64,000 bases of DNA from Stenogyne calaminthoides (GCA_037126765.1 JBBCBC010000007.1:41147394-41211393), one strand, 5' to 3'; shown: positions 35,723 through 47,110, counted from the first letter of the stretch. Notes: generated by a model from the sequence alone, not told the origin. A program made the numbers and translations.

Positions 35723-36070
35723 TGTTGGGGTTATACTGGAAATTATGTTTTTACTTTGTATAACCAAACTGAATTTTCTGTCTTATTTACTGAAATAAAT
35801 TATTTATCACTGATGCTTTAAATATCATTGAATGTTACATATATTTATTGCATAATTGTTCAATAAACAGTACATGTTACATTGTAGTTAATTTAGTGAT
35901 ACCAGATCACAGAAGATTAAATTAACAGTCCCTTGTAACTAAAAGTACGCTTTTCACTACCTAGATGGAAATGAACAATCCATCATGAAAGGTTGAAGTG
36001 TAAGGCTCAGATTGGCTTGTCTTGACCAAGAGATTACACTAGTGAATGACTGATGCACTGAATAGGACCT
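35723..36070 (+). repeat. Copia-C-family LTR, left part (split by Tat-D)
   Basis: Starts TGTTGGGGTTATACTGG and follows the Copia-C LTR to ...aataggacct. GACCT at 36066-36070 is the left target duplication of Tat-D. The LTR resumes at 52528. Confidence 0.9.
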
Positions 36071-36825
36071 TGTTGCAAGTAGTTTTTTAATGAGAATTCT
36101 ATGTGGCTAATTTTAAAATAACTCACAAACAAAATAAGTACGTGACCCGATTCTTGTGCTCGCCTGGTGGTTATTCGCACTCATGAGGCTCGGCCCTTGT
36201 GGTCGTTCATTGGGCGTGGCCGAAAACCAAACACCACGGCCTTGATTCTGTGCTCGCCCTAGGGGGCGAGCACACTCTTCTGCTCTCCACTCTTCCGGAC
36301 CTCTGTTAACCATGTATGTGTGCTCGCTCCCCGATAGGTTGCTTTGCTTGCCTGGAAAACATTGTTGTAAACCAAATGCTTTGGTTCTTGCTGTCTGCTC
36401 GCCTTCGGAGGTGAGCGTGTCCTCTCTCCTCTGTTCGTCTGGGTTTCATCTCTCCTTCTCTGTTCATCCGGGCTTCGTCTCTCCTTCTCTATTCATCCGG
36501 GCTTCGTCTTTCCTTCTCTGTTCGTTTTTGTCTTTCCTTCTCTGTTCATCTGGTTTTCTACTCGACCATTACCCGTGTTCGCCTGTCTTGTTGAATGGTC
36601 ACTGGGTTTCCAGGAGAGCACAACTTTTGCAGTATGATGGCTTCTGGCGCCCAGCACCCTCTGGTCGCCTAAACTGGCGTGCTCCTGGCGAGCACAGATG
36701 GATGAGCGGGATGTGTATCCAACTGGTGAGCACTTGTCTGATGGGCTAACGGGCACCTTTGTTTTACTGGTCCACGTGTTCGTCGAGTGAGCACGTGGCA
36801 GAAAAGATTATTTATGTGCACAACA
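36071..36825 (-). repeat. 3' LTR of Tat-D, internally deleted
   Basis: Runs from TGTTGCAAGTAG to GTGCACAACA on the plus strand. Compared with the right LTR it lacks about 405 bp, with GTG microhomology at the joint (tacgtg/acccg). It contains an imperfect ~30-bp tandem repeat (ctccttctctgttcatccgg) at about 36425-36558. Confidence 0.9.
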
Positions 36826-38057
36826 ATACCCCCCAGTCGGGCCGCTTTGTGTTCGTCATGGGGGCCCAACTGTTGAAGGCCTTAGAGAGGGAGATCGAGG
36901 CATCGTTTTGTTCTCCATAGGGCGTATCCCGATGCAATCATTCCTTCTTCATCCGGCGATCTCCCATTTGCTCGTTGAGTGAGACATTACCATCACTCAA
37001 TTGATGCCAAATCGAGAACACAAAGCTTGTTGTTGCTTATACCTCCTTATTCTGGTCGTCATATTTTTATGTGCTCGTACTCCAAGATAGCGAGCCCTCT
37101 TGTACGAGTCTTTTCTATGCTCGTCGACGACCACTTCTGGCGAGCACGTGCCAATGCCAATAAAGGTGGGCAATCTCATCGCCGAGAAGGCGGAGAATAC
37201 TTCGCTAAAATGGCGGACTGGACATCGCCGAGGTAGCGGAAAGCCAACACCGAGAAGGCGGGCTGGTCGTCACCGTAAAGACCGACGATCTCATCGCCGA
37301 GAAAGCGAACATGTCATCACCAAAGTCCGAACTGGGGAGGTCCGTGTTCGTCCAAACTAGTGTGAGTCATTGGTCACCATCTCCCATCTACCGATCTCCA
37401 GGAAATCAACCTTGATTTCTTGTTCTTGCTAGAGGGAGTCGAGATGGTCGACCTCCCATCTAATGACGAAGACATGATCGTGGGTGAGCATGGAGGTGAT
37501 ACGGCAACCGGAGGCGAGCAAGTTCTCAAACCCCCATTTGATCGGCTCCATAGTTCGATTTATACTAAGTACAACGCTCGGTGGGAAATTTTGAACACTG
37601 CGGACAAAAGGAAGAAATGACAGTTGTACGTGCCTTCGCATCATTTGGTCGCCCTCAACCATACCAGTACATTTACTCATATTGTGCTTTCTTAAGCACA
37701 ATCTTGCTACGTATCTTTTTAACACAACTTTTTTCTTACAGTCTGGCCTGCTGTTACCCTTGTCGTGAGCACCGTCGAACATACTAAGATGGCCTGGAAG
37801 AATAAAATGAGCGAGATGGCACGGATCTAGGCTGAACAGAAGGTACATCGGGTCTTCCATGGTGATGTGAGCAAGTTTAAGAAAACTCCAACTCGTTCGG
37901 TTGATCGGGGAACGAGCGAGCGGGCCCTTCTGCCTAAGAGAAACAGAAGGCATGCTCAAGAGGAGAGCCCAGTGCATCAGACGAGCACGCCTCCAGCCGA
38001 GGATAAAACCCAACCGTGGAGGCGTACATACCTGTACCCCCACCGGTCGCTCCAAAC
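36826..38057 (+). pseudogene. Tat-D opposite-strand gene, 5' part (PF04195-like)
   Basis: Reads against the direction of gag-pol. The frame near 36915-37010 gives GRIPMQSFLLHPAISHLL and, after a TGA at 36980, DITITQLMPN. This resembles the 'putative gypsy type transposon' domain (PF04195) encoded antisense by Tat elements. Function unknown. A 3' splice site (ttttttcttacag, ending 37741) suggests introns. Stops and shifts are frequent. The gene is cut by element F at 38062/43425 and resumes beyond it. Confidence 0.65.
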
Positions 38058-38062
38058 CTACA

Positions 38063-38330
38063 TGTTGGGAAATTTATAGTTTTGATAAAAGTTCCAGAAA
38101 CACATGTAATAGGACCATCCCGGACATTAGGTAGGCGATCGATGTTTATATTACCGTTTATAGAATACCAAATTGATAATTCTTGTATAGAACAACCGAT
38201 GTAATAGATAGGTCACATATTGAGGAACCTCAATATGTATAAGTCGATCCGAAAAATCCAAAGAATACGGTGATATCCCGACAAAGCGAATGTTAGAGAA
38301 GAACAGAAGATCAGATCGATCTGATCATGT
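38063..38330 (+). repeat. 5' LTR fragment of element F
   Basis: Matches the first ~260 bp of the 3' LTR at 41867, but of about 16 CAG/CTG triplets in the 3' copy some 14 are altered here while the bases between match closely. It stops where a segment in opposite orientation begins (38331-38406 is the reverse complement of about 40748-40826). Confidence 0.8.
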
Positions 38331-38619
38331 CAGTTGGTTTCTCAGTCCGTCCTTCCCCCTTTTTGGTTTGATCAAAAAGCGCTGTGAGGTGGGAAGTTAG
38401 AGATTGTCAATCGATGATATCCTGTATTATGCTTTATTGTTTCTTGGTTTCCGCTTATGTGATATTCTTTGTATTAATGCACAATTTTTAACCGAATCTA
38501 TCTTATCTCGTAGATGATCACTCACAGTATGGGTAAAATAATGTGCAATTATCTTGAATCGACATTAAGGATTGTCAAGACAAGTTCGCATAATTTGGGG
38601 TTACAAAGGATCCTAATCA

Positions 38620-39132
38620 ATGGAAATAGAGGAAATCTCAAGAAGGCGCAGACTTGAGAAATATTGTCGCTCACTTTGCAATCCAAAGATGCGAGATGAA
38701 GCCCCTCGAATTCCTAAGGAATTTAAGGGTGGATCTGATGCTCCGGAGAGAAGAACTACTTTTCGGCAATCCAGAAGAAGAGATCGACCGACGAATGAAG
38801 ATATAACACGCCCCTGCTCGCCTACCAAAAGGACGAATCTCGCCACTACAGGGAGAAATCAAGATGAGCCGATCGTAAACGAGCTCATGAGAGAGGCGAT
38901 AAACATCGTATTTCGTGCTTTGTCGCCAATGCTCAAGAGGAAATACGATTGTTGTTTGACATTTTGTCAAAAACAATTATGGGTATTACATTCAAATTTT
39001 TATGCTCTTACATCCGGCTCAAACTATACAAAGATGGTCGCAATAATTGATGAAGCCAAGAACATCAATCGGCATGGGTTTCTAAAGGCCATTCTACTCC
39101 AAGAACATGATAAATTTGGAGTTGATGAGTGA
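38620..39132 (+). CDS. element F internal frame, unknown protein
   Basis: 170 codons. The N-terminal third is Arg-rich (SRRRRLEKY, RRRDRPTNED). The later part looks folded (NELMREAINIVFRALSPML, AIIDEAKNINRHGFLKAIL). I do not recognise a family. By position it could be the gag of a non-autonomous element. 39129-39455 continues in another frame with a Lys/Arg-rich tail, so the real protein is probably longer and is broken here. It lies in a block where CAG/CTG triplets are sparse and errors are suspected. Confidence 0.35.
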   Translation: MEIEEISRRRRLEKYCRSLCNPKMRDEAPRIPKEFKGGSDAPERRTTFRQSRRRDRPTNEDITRPCSPTKRTNLATTGRNQDEPIVNELMREAINIVFRALSPMLKRKYDCCLTFCQKQLWVLHSNFYALTSGSNYTKMVAIIDEAKNINRHGFLKAILLQEHDKFGVDE

Positions 39133-39455
39133 AGGCAGTATGTCTCAAGAAGAGAATCAAAGATTCTCAACAAGGTTGCGCTTATCCTACAGATAAAATG
39201 CCAAAGGCCAAATGGGAAATGAAATGGATCAAGTCCTACAAGGCATTCCTCTCCACCACTCTAAATGTATTTGGGCCACCAGACGATGATATCGCGCCAA
39301 CCCTCCAAAGACGAAGAAAGGAAAAAAGAAAGAAACTTCGCTTTACAACAAATGATGCCCCCCCAGAAGAAAAAAAAACCGGTAAAGGCCTGGAGAAGAG
39401 GCCGAAGAAGGCGAAGCAAGCCTCCATGACTCGATCTTTGAAGATGAGTCGATGA

Positions 39456-41242
39456 AGAAGGAGCGCCCGAAACGGTCTGTTGACCACAAAAATCGGTGAA
39501 GCATCGACAGCAAAACTTTCAAGACATTCATTACGAGGAAGAAGCTCGAGACGAACGATCTCCTTCTCCTCCAAATTCAAATGATTCACCACTCGACTAA
39601 TGGTCTGCCGAAAGCATGTCTTCCTACTCTTCCACCGCCCATGAACTCGAATCTACATCATCGGCCGCGAACTCAAAACTACATCAGTCCTTGAACACAA
39701 AATCGCAATACCGAAACCAAAAGCTTACGTTGTGGAACCAGCGCACCGCCTCCACAAAGAGAACCTCTGCAGTCGAGCCAATCGCATAACTTCCGCCCCA
39801 CTCAAACACCACCGAACCCTCCACATCTCATCAACTCGAGATCGAAAGCGTATAATTCTCGAGTCTAGATCATCAAAGACCATCACAGGAAAAATGGTCG
39901 ACCGAAATCGAACGAGAAATTGATGAGAAGTATCGAATCGGTCGCCATCCCGCCATTAGAGAAGAAGTTATGGAGATCCTCACCGAGAGATCTCGATAAA
40001 AAGCTTCTCGATTTCATAATGATTATTGAACGGATGGGCGGCTTTGATGAGTTTCTTGATTTTGATTTCGATATGAGGAAATCTGCTAAAAGTAGGATCA
40101 CCACCGAAATGATAACTATCGAATCACAAAAAGCTTTGATCCACGTGAAGTCGGGTTGATCGAACAAGGCGAACCGAGATCGCTTCGCTCAAGCTCTGCG
40201 GATGCTACAATGAAGGATACAGAGTCGATGAAAGTGAACTGGTGTTTGCGCTCATGACCAAACCAACGGAGGCACAAACAATCGAAATCGATCAAGTGAT
40301 CGAATACCATTCCTACATCTCACATCACCGCCGATCAACTTCAAGAGATCGGATCATGTTTCAAAGATCTCCGAAGAAGAAATTGAGGGAATTATAGGCC
40401 GATCGTAGGCAGACCGCCTCAAAAGAAATATCGAGATCAAAGGAATTGGTTATTTCCCAGTTGCAGCGATCAAAGATCGGTTCTCCCAAACCGTGACCAC
40501 CGTGATCTGCCGATCTTATAAAATCCGTGGATGACAAGCCGATTCAGGGATCAACAAGTTTTTTTTTCCGATGCTCATTTTGAAAAGCTCGATTTGACGA
40601 AAGACAAACTTAACAAACTGATCTTTACATTTTCTTCTGCCATCGAATCTGTCAAGACTGAGCTGATCTCGAAGGTTCAACTTCTAACTGCTCCAGTTCC
40701 AGGCTTATCTGTTGCAGATCTCAACAGAGCAATATCAGTCGGTTTTGGATCCCTAACTTCCCACCTCACGTTTTTTGATCAAACCAAAAAGGGGAAGGAC
40801 GGACCGAGAAACCAACCGACATGATCGTAACAAATGTAAGATCTAATTCAGATTGTTGAAGCATGGACAAAGACTAGACCATCTGGATCTCTTTGCTAAC
40901 GAAGTCTCTGAAAAGATTGAAAAATCAAAGGCAAGAAAGGTAGCTGCTGGGACATCACAAAAGGTAGTCTAGCTGAAAGTCTTTGGGACATCACAACTGT
41001 ACCAACTACTCGGACTAAAATAGTCACAAAGAAGCCTGACTAGCCGATCTGGTAGATAAAGAATCGGGCCGTGAAATCGCCCAAAAGAGCAGATTGTTTG
41101 AAGACCGAAAAAGCGAAGAAAGAAAGAAGGGCGGCGAAAATTGGCAGAGATGTAAGGTCCAAGAAAAAATTCGATCGAAAAGAAGAAAGGAAAGGCCGAA
41201 AATCTGTGCAGAACCTCAAATTGCCAAAGAAGAGTTGATGAG
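39456..41242 (+). other. element F internal region, broken frames
   Basis: Short frames only. The longest (40531-40824, 97 codons) is partly coiled-coil-like (LTKDKLNKLIFTFSSAIES). The sequence is rich in gatcg/ccgatc words and poor in CAG/CTG. The stretch at about 40748-40826 is the inverted partner of 38331-38406. No retroviral domain seen. Confidence 0.45.
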
Positions 41243-41659
41243 ATTATTCCAAAAACTGCTGCACATGCTAAGAGGTTTGAGGAATGGAACAAGATCAGAA
41301 GTGAATGGCTTCTGGATGCTTTTGTCCTCAATCTTGTTCCACAAGAAGAATCTCCAGATGATGAATTCCTCAACTGGTTAGAAAATAAATATCCAGATTT
41401 TCTGAAGTATCTGGAAAATGAGGCCAAGCTTATCAATGTAAAAATATCTCGCCAAGAGTATGATCTGTTGGATTACTCGAAGAAGGCAGATGGCTCATTT
41501 GACAGACTGACATTTCAGAGGTTCTATTTTGACATCCTGAGCAAAACGCACATAACTGATCCTCAGCAGACCAATGATGTCAAATGGAAACTATATCAGA
41601 TTTTCAACGTACCTCAAGATCAAAGAGAGATGCCAGAAGGATACAAGCCTAAAGAGTGA
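41243..41659 (+). CDS. element F C-terminal frame, unknown protein
   Basis: An open stretch of about 139 codons ending at TGA 41657-41659. It includes FEEWNKIRSEWLLDAF, then YLENEAKLINVKISRQEY, then FDILSKTHITDPQ. It is acidic and probably alpha-helical. Unlike the region upstream it has no break, and CAG/CTG frequency is normal here. A retroelement structural protein is possible; no family recognised. Stop is about 200 bp before the 3' LTR. Confidence 0.45.
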   Translation: MIPKTAAHAKRFEEWNKIRSEWLLDAFVLNLVPQEESPDDEFLNWLENKYPDFLKYLENEAKLINVKISRQEYDLLDYSKKADGSFDRLTFQRFYFDILSKTHITDPQQTNDVKWKLYQIFNVPQDQREMPEGYKPKE

Positions 41660-41866
41660 AGAATCAGAAGACTTCTCAGGATCAGCTGTTTTTAAATTCA
41701 AACTTTTCTGATGTAACATGTAATCGACATATCTAATGAGAAAAGTTTATTTTCTGATCCTAAGACAAAATCTCATTGTCTTCTGATTATGTGCTCTTTA
41801 CTGTTCTATATTTATCAACTGTGTTTGGTTTCTCAGGTGTTTTGGTTTTATCAAAAAGGGGGAAAT

Positions 41867-43424
41867 TGTTGGGAAATTTATAGTTTTGATAAAAGTTCCA
41901 AAAACACATGTAATAGGACCAGTCAGACCTGTTAGCTGACTGATGTTTATATTACCGTTTATAGAATACCAGTTGATAATTACTGTATAGAACAACTGAT
42001 GTAATAGATAGGTCACATATTGAGGGGGAACCTCAATATGTATAAGTCAGATCTGAAAATCCAAAGAACAGCTGATATCCGACAGGCCAGAATGCTAGAG
42101 AAGAACAGAAGATCAGATCGATCTGATCTAGTCAGATATCTCAGCTGAAGTCATAAAGCTCAAACTCAGAATACTTGAAGATCAGATGACTTCCAGAAGA
42201 TCGGACGTAAGACCTACATCGGTAAGTCCGCTAGTTGAAGCTAAGTCAACCGCACTGTAAGACTCCATCGTAGATCGATTACGCTTCGATCGACGTCACC
42301 ACCAGCGAGAACTGATGCTTCACCTAATCATACGTCTATGATCTGAACAAGAAGAATGTCAACGTTAGTTGGAAGAACAACACTGAAAAGTGCGTCTGTT
42401 CAACCAATAAGAACAAGACACGTATGATCGGAGCCGACATGTAAGGGATTCGATGCTGCTCTCTCTAACGGCTAGAAAATACAAGTTCACGCTTTTTACC
42501 CATGCCGCTTCTCAAGACGCCACATCAATCCTCGCAAACCTACCTAATATAGCCTGAAATTCAAATTGCTCTCCAACGGCTCTTTGATTTCAAGGTCTAT
42601 AAATATGGGATCACACTTCAGAGTGAGAACACGGAAACACTGAACAATCAAGAAGCTAAAGCAATTATCAGATTTCCGCACGAAGAACACGATCAAGAAG
42701 ATTATTTTATTAAGTGTTCATCCCGTAAGTTCTTAGCACATAAATCTTTTAATCTAGCTGATAGGCTACCTTAAACACTAGAAAAGATTTCATAGTTGGA
42801 ACCAAAGCAATCTTATCCAAACCCAAAGTTAGGTTAAGTTGTTTAGCAAGATTTCAGACTAGGGTTTCTAGTTCTGATTTCTGGGATCGGTTGAGTGAGA
42901 ACTCCTTAAATATCTGTCGGTGTACTGTGTTGAACTAACACATAAAACGAAGTTCAGTTGGTTAAGTTGGTGCCCCTTGTGATAGGGAAGAGTGGACGTA
43001 GGACTAGTTTGTCCGAACCACTATAAATCTTGTGTGCCTTACTGCTTTGATTAACTGTTCACACTATTGCACAACCTTTAAAGCGCATACATATTCGAAG
43101 TTGAAGATCAGCTAGCACCAAGATTCTGATCTGATCAAGCTTGACATTTCTGTCAACTGGTTAAAACACTAACTTTGGAATCTGATTTACAAAACTGGTT
43201 TTTCACGGGTAAAACTTAAGCTTCCGCACACATCAGTTAAACTGATAGTTACCGAACTGATCTGCTTCAGGCGATTAGTAAGTTGGTTATCAGTCCAAAC
43301 TGATTCACTCGCACTCTGATCAGGCTAACTGCCCTCACACCTGATCTGCACAAAAAGTTTTCAGAAGTCTATTCACCCCTCCCCTCTAGACTTCTACCCT
43401 CACTAAACCCGTTCGGGACCTACA
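41867..43424 (+). repeat. 3' LTR of element F
   Basis: 1558 bp from TGTTGGGAAATTTATAG to CGGGACCTACA. Near the end it has ctcccctctagacttctacc, common at the 3' ends of some plant copia LTRs, which hints at a copia relation. Followed by CTACA. Confidence 0.85.
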
Positions 43425-43429
43425 CTACA

Positions 43430-44640
43430 GGCTTCGTCCAGTTCCTGAATTCGCGCTCCGGATAAGAAGTCTTTCTTGGGGTGGGACCCCCAACGGGCGA
43501 GCAAGTAAGTCCGTTTGTCCATTCTCTTTTTACTTTATGCTTGTCTTTAGTCATCCCGCTCGCTTGGTTGATAACTTATTTTTGCAGATTTTCGGCCAAA
43601 AGACCGCCTCTGATGCTAGACCTGATGAACTACTTATGTTCTCCCTCGGTGTGTGACATTCCTGAACTGCTCGACCATGTCCAGCGAGCCTGCGAGACCC
43701 CAATTCGGGCATGAACAACTGACCTCAAGGAGTCGCTTGATAGTCCATCGTTGCTAGAGCGGATACGCTTGGGCCTAGTTCATCAAGGTCGATCAATGGT
43801 GATTTTAGAGAATTCTTTTACGGCGGTGTCTTGTGGAACTAATGTCCGAAAGGGAAATCCTGACCCGTAAAATAGTCTTGCTTGCCCAACAACTTTTTAT
43901 CGCCGAGGAGACCAACAACCTACTGGGCCTTCAAAACTTAAAAATGCGTACGGAGGAGTATGTGGATTCGATGTCCAATTATTCCTATATTTGTGCTTTC
44001 GCAGATGCCATCTGTATGGTGAGGCGGACACTCTCGGCTGATAAGTTGGGGCCTTTCATCCGGGACCTCGAGAAATATTTGGCCGACAACCCGCCTACCC
44101 CCGACCGAGAGCTGCATTTGGTCGATCTTCAGGACTTGTGCGATTTCTCCCATCTCCTTGAAAGACTAAGAATCGGGGACCCTTTTACCGATGAAGAGGA
44201 TGATGATCAAGATGTTGGAGTCAAGGGTGATCCTGTAGATCAGGGCCGGAAAGGCGAACAGGAGGATCATGGTAGAAAAAGTGAGCAAGGCGGCCAGGAT
44301 GGTGGCGAGCAGACTGCTCCAGTTGGTGGCGAGCAAAAGGCTCTGGATGGCGATGGCGAGCAGAGGACTCAAAATGGCGATGGCGAGCAGAGGGCTCAAA
44401 ATGGCGATGGCGAGTAGAGGGCTAAAAATGGTGATGGAGAGCAGAGGGCTCTGGTTGGTGGTGAGAAGAAGGCTCTGAATGGCAATGGCGAGCAGAGGGT
44501 TCTGGTTGGTGGCGAGCATAACGCTCTGGGTGGCGAGCATGCTACTCATGGTGGCGAGCAAGGCATTCAAGGATACAAAACTCCTCTTACTACTCCTCCT
44601 CTGGTGACTTCGAAGTTTCTAAGCTTTTTCTGGTTTGTAG
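43430..44640 (+). pseudogene. Tat-D opposite-strand gene, 3' part
   Basis: Continues the gene cut by F. A good donor (gcaa/gtaagt, intron from 43505) and acceptor (tttttgcag, ending 43587) define an 83-bp intron. After one shift, 43833 onward is open: MELMSEREILTRKIVLL, a helical segment, then SHLLERLRIGDPFTDEEDDD. A Gly/Glu/Gln-rich repeat tail follows (unit GEQRAQNGD). A TAG at 44415 stands where the repeat has CAG. Without it the frame continues to TAG at 44638. Function unknown. Confidence 0.6.
44300..44560 (+). repeat. minisatellite, ~27-bp units encoding GEQRAQNGD
   Basis: Imperfect tandem units of the form ggcgagcagagggctcaaaa, best preserved at 44350-44420 and decaying to both sides. 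It forms the C-terminal tail of the Tat-D opposite-strand protein. Confidence 0.8.
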
Positions 44641-45432
44641 TTTGAAGTATCTTTGTGTTAGGCTAGGATTACCTTGTTTCTGTTTGGCCGGAATGGCCTT
44701 TTTGATGTTTGACTCCTAGCTGGTCTTCTTGTATGTTTGGTCGTTAGCTCCTGTTTTTTCGTATAAGAACTGAACCATCTGATGTGTCTGTGTTTAACTT
44801 GACTTCGGTTTATGATTGTCTTACGTTGGTGCAATCATGATGGTTGGCTTATTTAGGTGCAACCTGTTCTCGTTTGCGATCGGCTTACGTAACTGGCGAT
44901 CACTTCTGCTCTGGTCATCTTATTTATGGTGCGACCTATGTACTCAATGCGTGCTTTGTTGTGAGTATGGTAAGTACACGTTCTTTCGCCAAGCAAACAC
45001 AAACTCTGCTCTGTCCGATTCTTGTTGGATTTTGGTCGTCTTATTGCGATGCGACCCGATTGGGCATATGGCTAAACAAACTAGATAAATGAATAAACAC
45101 CACGCAGGATGTTTTTAATCTTTGAGGCTCTTATCCACACTTGTTAAAACTCCTTTTTTGTAGACAAGACTTGCTTACAAATTTACACTCGTGTAATAAC
45201 CTTATTGATGCCTTGATGTCTTTGCCTTTTGCCTGTCGAGCAGAGGTTTTCTGGTTATGTGTTCGACACCCCTTGCTCGGCTTTTGTGGTCGGTCTGCTT
45301 GTCTTGAGTAAGCAGAGGTTTTCTGACCATGTCTCGTGACCAGGCGAACACAGGCCAACCTTGGTTTTTCTGTTGCGCTCACCACTACTGATAAACACAG
45401 GCTTGTACTCGATCTTAGTTTTTCTGTTGCGC
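44641..45432. other. Tat-D spacer between antisense gene and integrase
   Basis: Non-coding linker between the convergent genes. No domain seen. Confidence 0.5.
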
Positions 45433-46494
45433 TCACCACTGCTGATAATATTTTTTCAACTTTGACGCATTCCATGTATAGGTAAGCGGAGTTCCATCCA
45501 TCGTCTCCAAATCGTATGCTCCGTTTAGCAAGCGCTCCGATATTCGGTATGGGCCTTCCCACGCTCGGCCGAACAACCCACCCGAGACCCCCGTTGCTCG
45601 CCTGAGGATGAGCTCACCGATTTTGAATCTACGGATCCGAACTTTGGAGTTATAAAATTTTTCTGACCTTTGTTTATACATGGCATTCTTGAGGTCGGCC
45701 TCGTATCTTTTTTCCTCCAACAAGTCTGTACTAAAGGCGAGCACCTGGTCATTGGTATGTTCGCCAAAACACATAGTTCGGTGGCTCAGGATTTCGACTT
45801 CTGCAGGAATAACTGCTTCCGTACCAAAAGCTAAAGCGAACGGAGTCTCACCCGTGGATGTTCTGAAAGTGGGCCGGTATGCCCACAAAGTTTCGGGTAG
45901 TTCCTCGGCCCATCCCCCCTTAGAATCACCAAGTTTAGCTATGCTTGATGATTTTATTGACCGCTTCAACTTGTCCGTTCGACTGGGGATAGTATGGAGT
46001 GGAATAGTGTTTTTTGATTCCCCAGTGAGCATAATTCTGGCGGAACTCACTCCCGTCGAATTGCTTGCCATTGTCCGTCACCAGCGATTGGGGTAGCCCG
46101 AAGCAACATATGATGTTTTTCATTTTTTGTTCCGTGGCTTTCACAATGGCTTCAGCTTCTGCCCATTTTGTATAGTAATCGACGGCGACCACCTCAAATC
46201 TTACCCCCAATGTACCAGTGGGGAAAGGGCCGATCAAGTCGATCCCCCACTTGGCAAATGGCCATGGGCTGTAGACGGAAACAAGTTCTTCTAGCGGACT
46301 ATGAATAAGCGGGGCATATACCTGACAATCATGACAAGCACGAGCATAGACGAGCGAATCCTTTTTAAGAGGTGGACCAATAATACCCTTGTCTGATCGC
46401 CTTGTAGGCTAGAGCATGTCCGCCTGTATGATTCCCACACACCCCGGAGTGAATTTGCATGAGAATTGTATGGCCTTCTTCCGGCGTCATACAT
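45433..46494 (-). pseudogene. Tat-D integrase core and C-terminus
   Basis: The core has GIDLIGPFPTG-like sequence, LVTDNGKQFDGSEF and SNGQVEAVNKIIKHS, so the Asp, Asp and Glu are present. The next frame (45433-46071) gives STGETPFALAFGTEAVIPAE and the C-terminal FKIGELILRRATG ending YQQW. A stop or shift lies near 46240-46290 and a shift near 45940. Integrates element cDNA in the nucleus. Confidence 0.85.
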
Positions 46495-46640
46495 TTTAAC
46501 AACGGAAGAGAAAAACTTCGCTTATACAAGTGCCCGTCCAAAATGGTGTAGCGAGCAGCTTGCAAGTGTAGGCGAGCAGCCTGTGCTCTGTTCTCCGGGA
46601 GGACCCCCTTTGTAAATAGCTTAAAATCGGGGTCATCCAT
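46365..46640 (-). pseudogene. Tat-D integrase zinc-binding domain
   Basis: LFTKGVLPENRAQAARL leads into the H-H-C-C region (HTILMQIHSGVCGNHTGGHALAYKAIRQGYYW). The Cys pair lies in the next frame at 46300-46370 (ACHDCQ). Confidence 0.75.
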
Positions 46641-47110
46641 GTCTCTTGTTCGACCTCCATTTGGGCGATCACAACTCTCGGGATGGATGGCGAGTACGTT
46701 GTGACGATCACAACATCTGTTAAATTAGGTACATTTTCTGCGGTAGCCAATCGAGCTAAAGCGTCCGCAAATGAATTCTCCATCCTGGGGAGCTGTTTGA
46801 TATATACCTGCTCAAATTGCTCGAACAATTCTTTGGCCAGTAATTGATATTGAGCCATCTGCTCGCCCCGAGCCTCATATTCGCCCAGAACTTGATAGAC
46901 GATTAGCTGGGAATCACTGTAAATCATCAGTTTCCGAACACCCACTGCCATAGCCATGTGTAATCCGCTGATCAGAGCTTCATACTCGGCCTCATTGTTG
47001 GTGGTCGGGAAGTCGAAACGAATGGCCGTTGAGAAAGTTTGCCGAGTTGGACTGATGAGCACCACCCCTGCTCCGGCTTTTGTGCTTGTCGACGAACCAT
47101 CGACGTACAT
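46496..47110 (-). pseudogene. Tat-D second (archaeal-like) RNase H
   Basis: MYVDGSSTSTKAGAGVVLIS, NNEAEYEALISGLHMA and IYSDSQLIVYQV give the Asp, Glu and Asp of RNase H. FADALARLATAE follows. A second RNase H after the first is a feature of the Tat lineage and supports the assignment. The frame ends close to the integrase zinc domain and overlaps it. Confidence 0.85.

Larger units (their letters stand above)
38063..43424 (+). mobile_element. Element F, non-autonomous LTR retrotransposon
   Basis: Inserted in the Tat-D antisense gene with a perfect CTACA duplication (38058-38062 and 43425-43429). Starts TGTTGGGAAATTTATAG. The 3' LTR (41867-43424) is preceded by a polypurine-like aaaaagggggaaat. 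The 5' LTR keeps only about 270 bp before an inverted segment, and no PBS is seen. The internal region lacks RT, integrase or protease motifs, so it is a large non-autonomous (LARD-like) element or the remains of one. Much of 38063-41200 is depleted of CAG/CTG. Confidence 0.8.

Noticed and set aside
36312..36749. Ser/Leu-rich frame of 145 codons
   Set aside because: Lies in the Tat-D LTR and is produced by its ctccttctctgttc minisatellite.
38620..39455. Possible endogenous pararetrovirus (caulimovirid) coat or movement protein
   Set aside because: No viral motif or RT is present, while LTRs and a 5-bp target duplication clearly place it in an LTR element.
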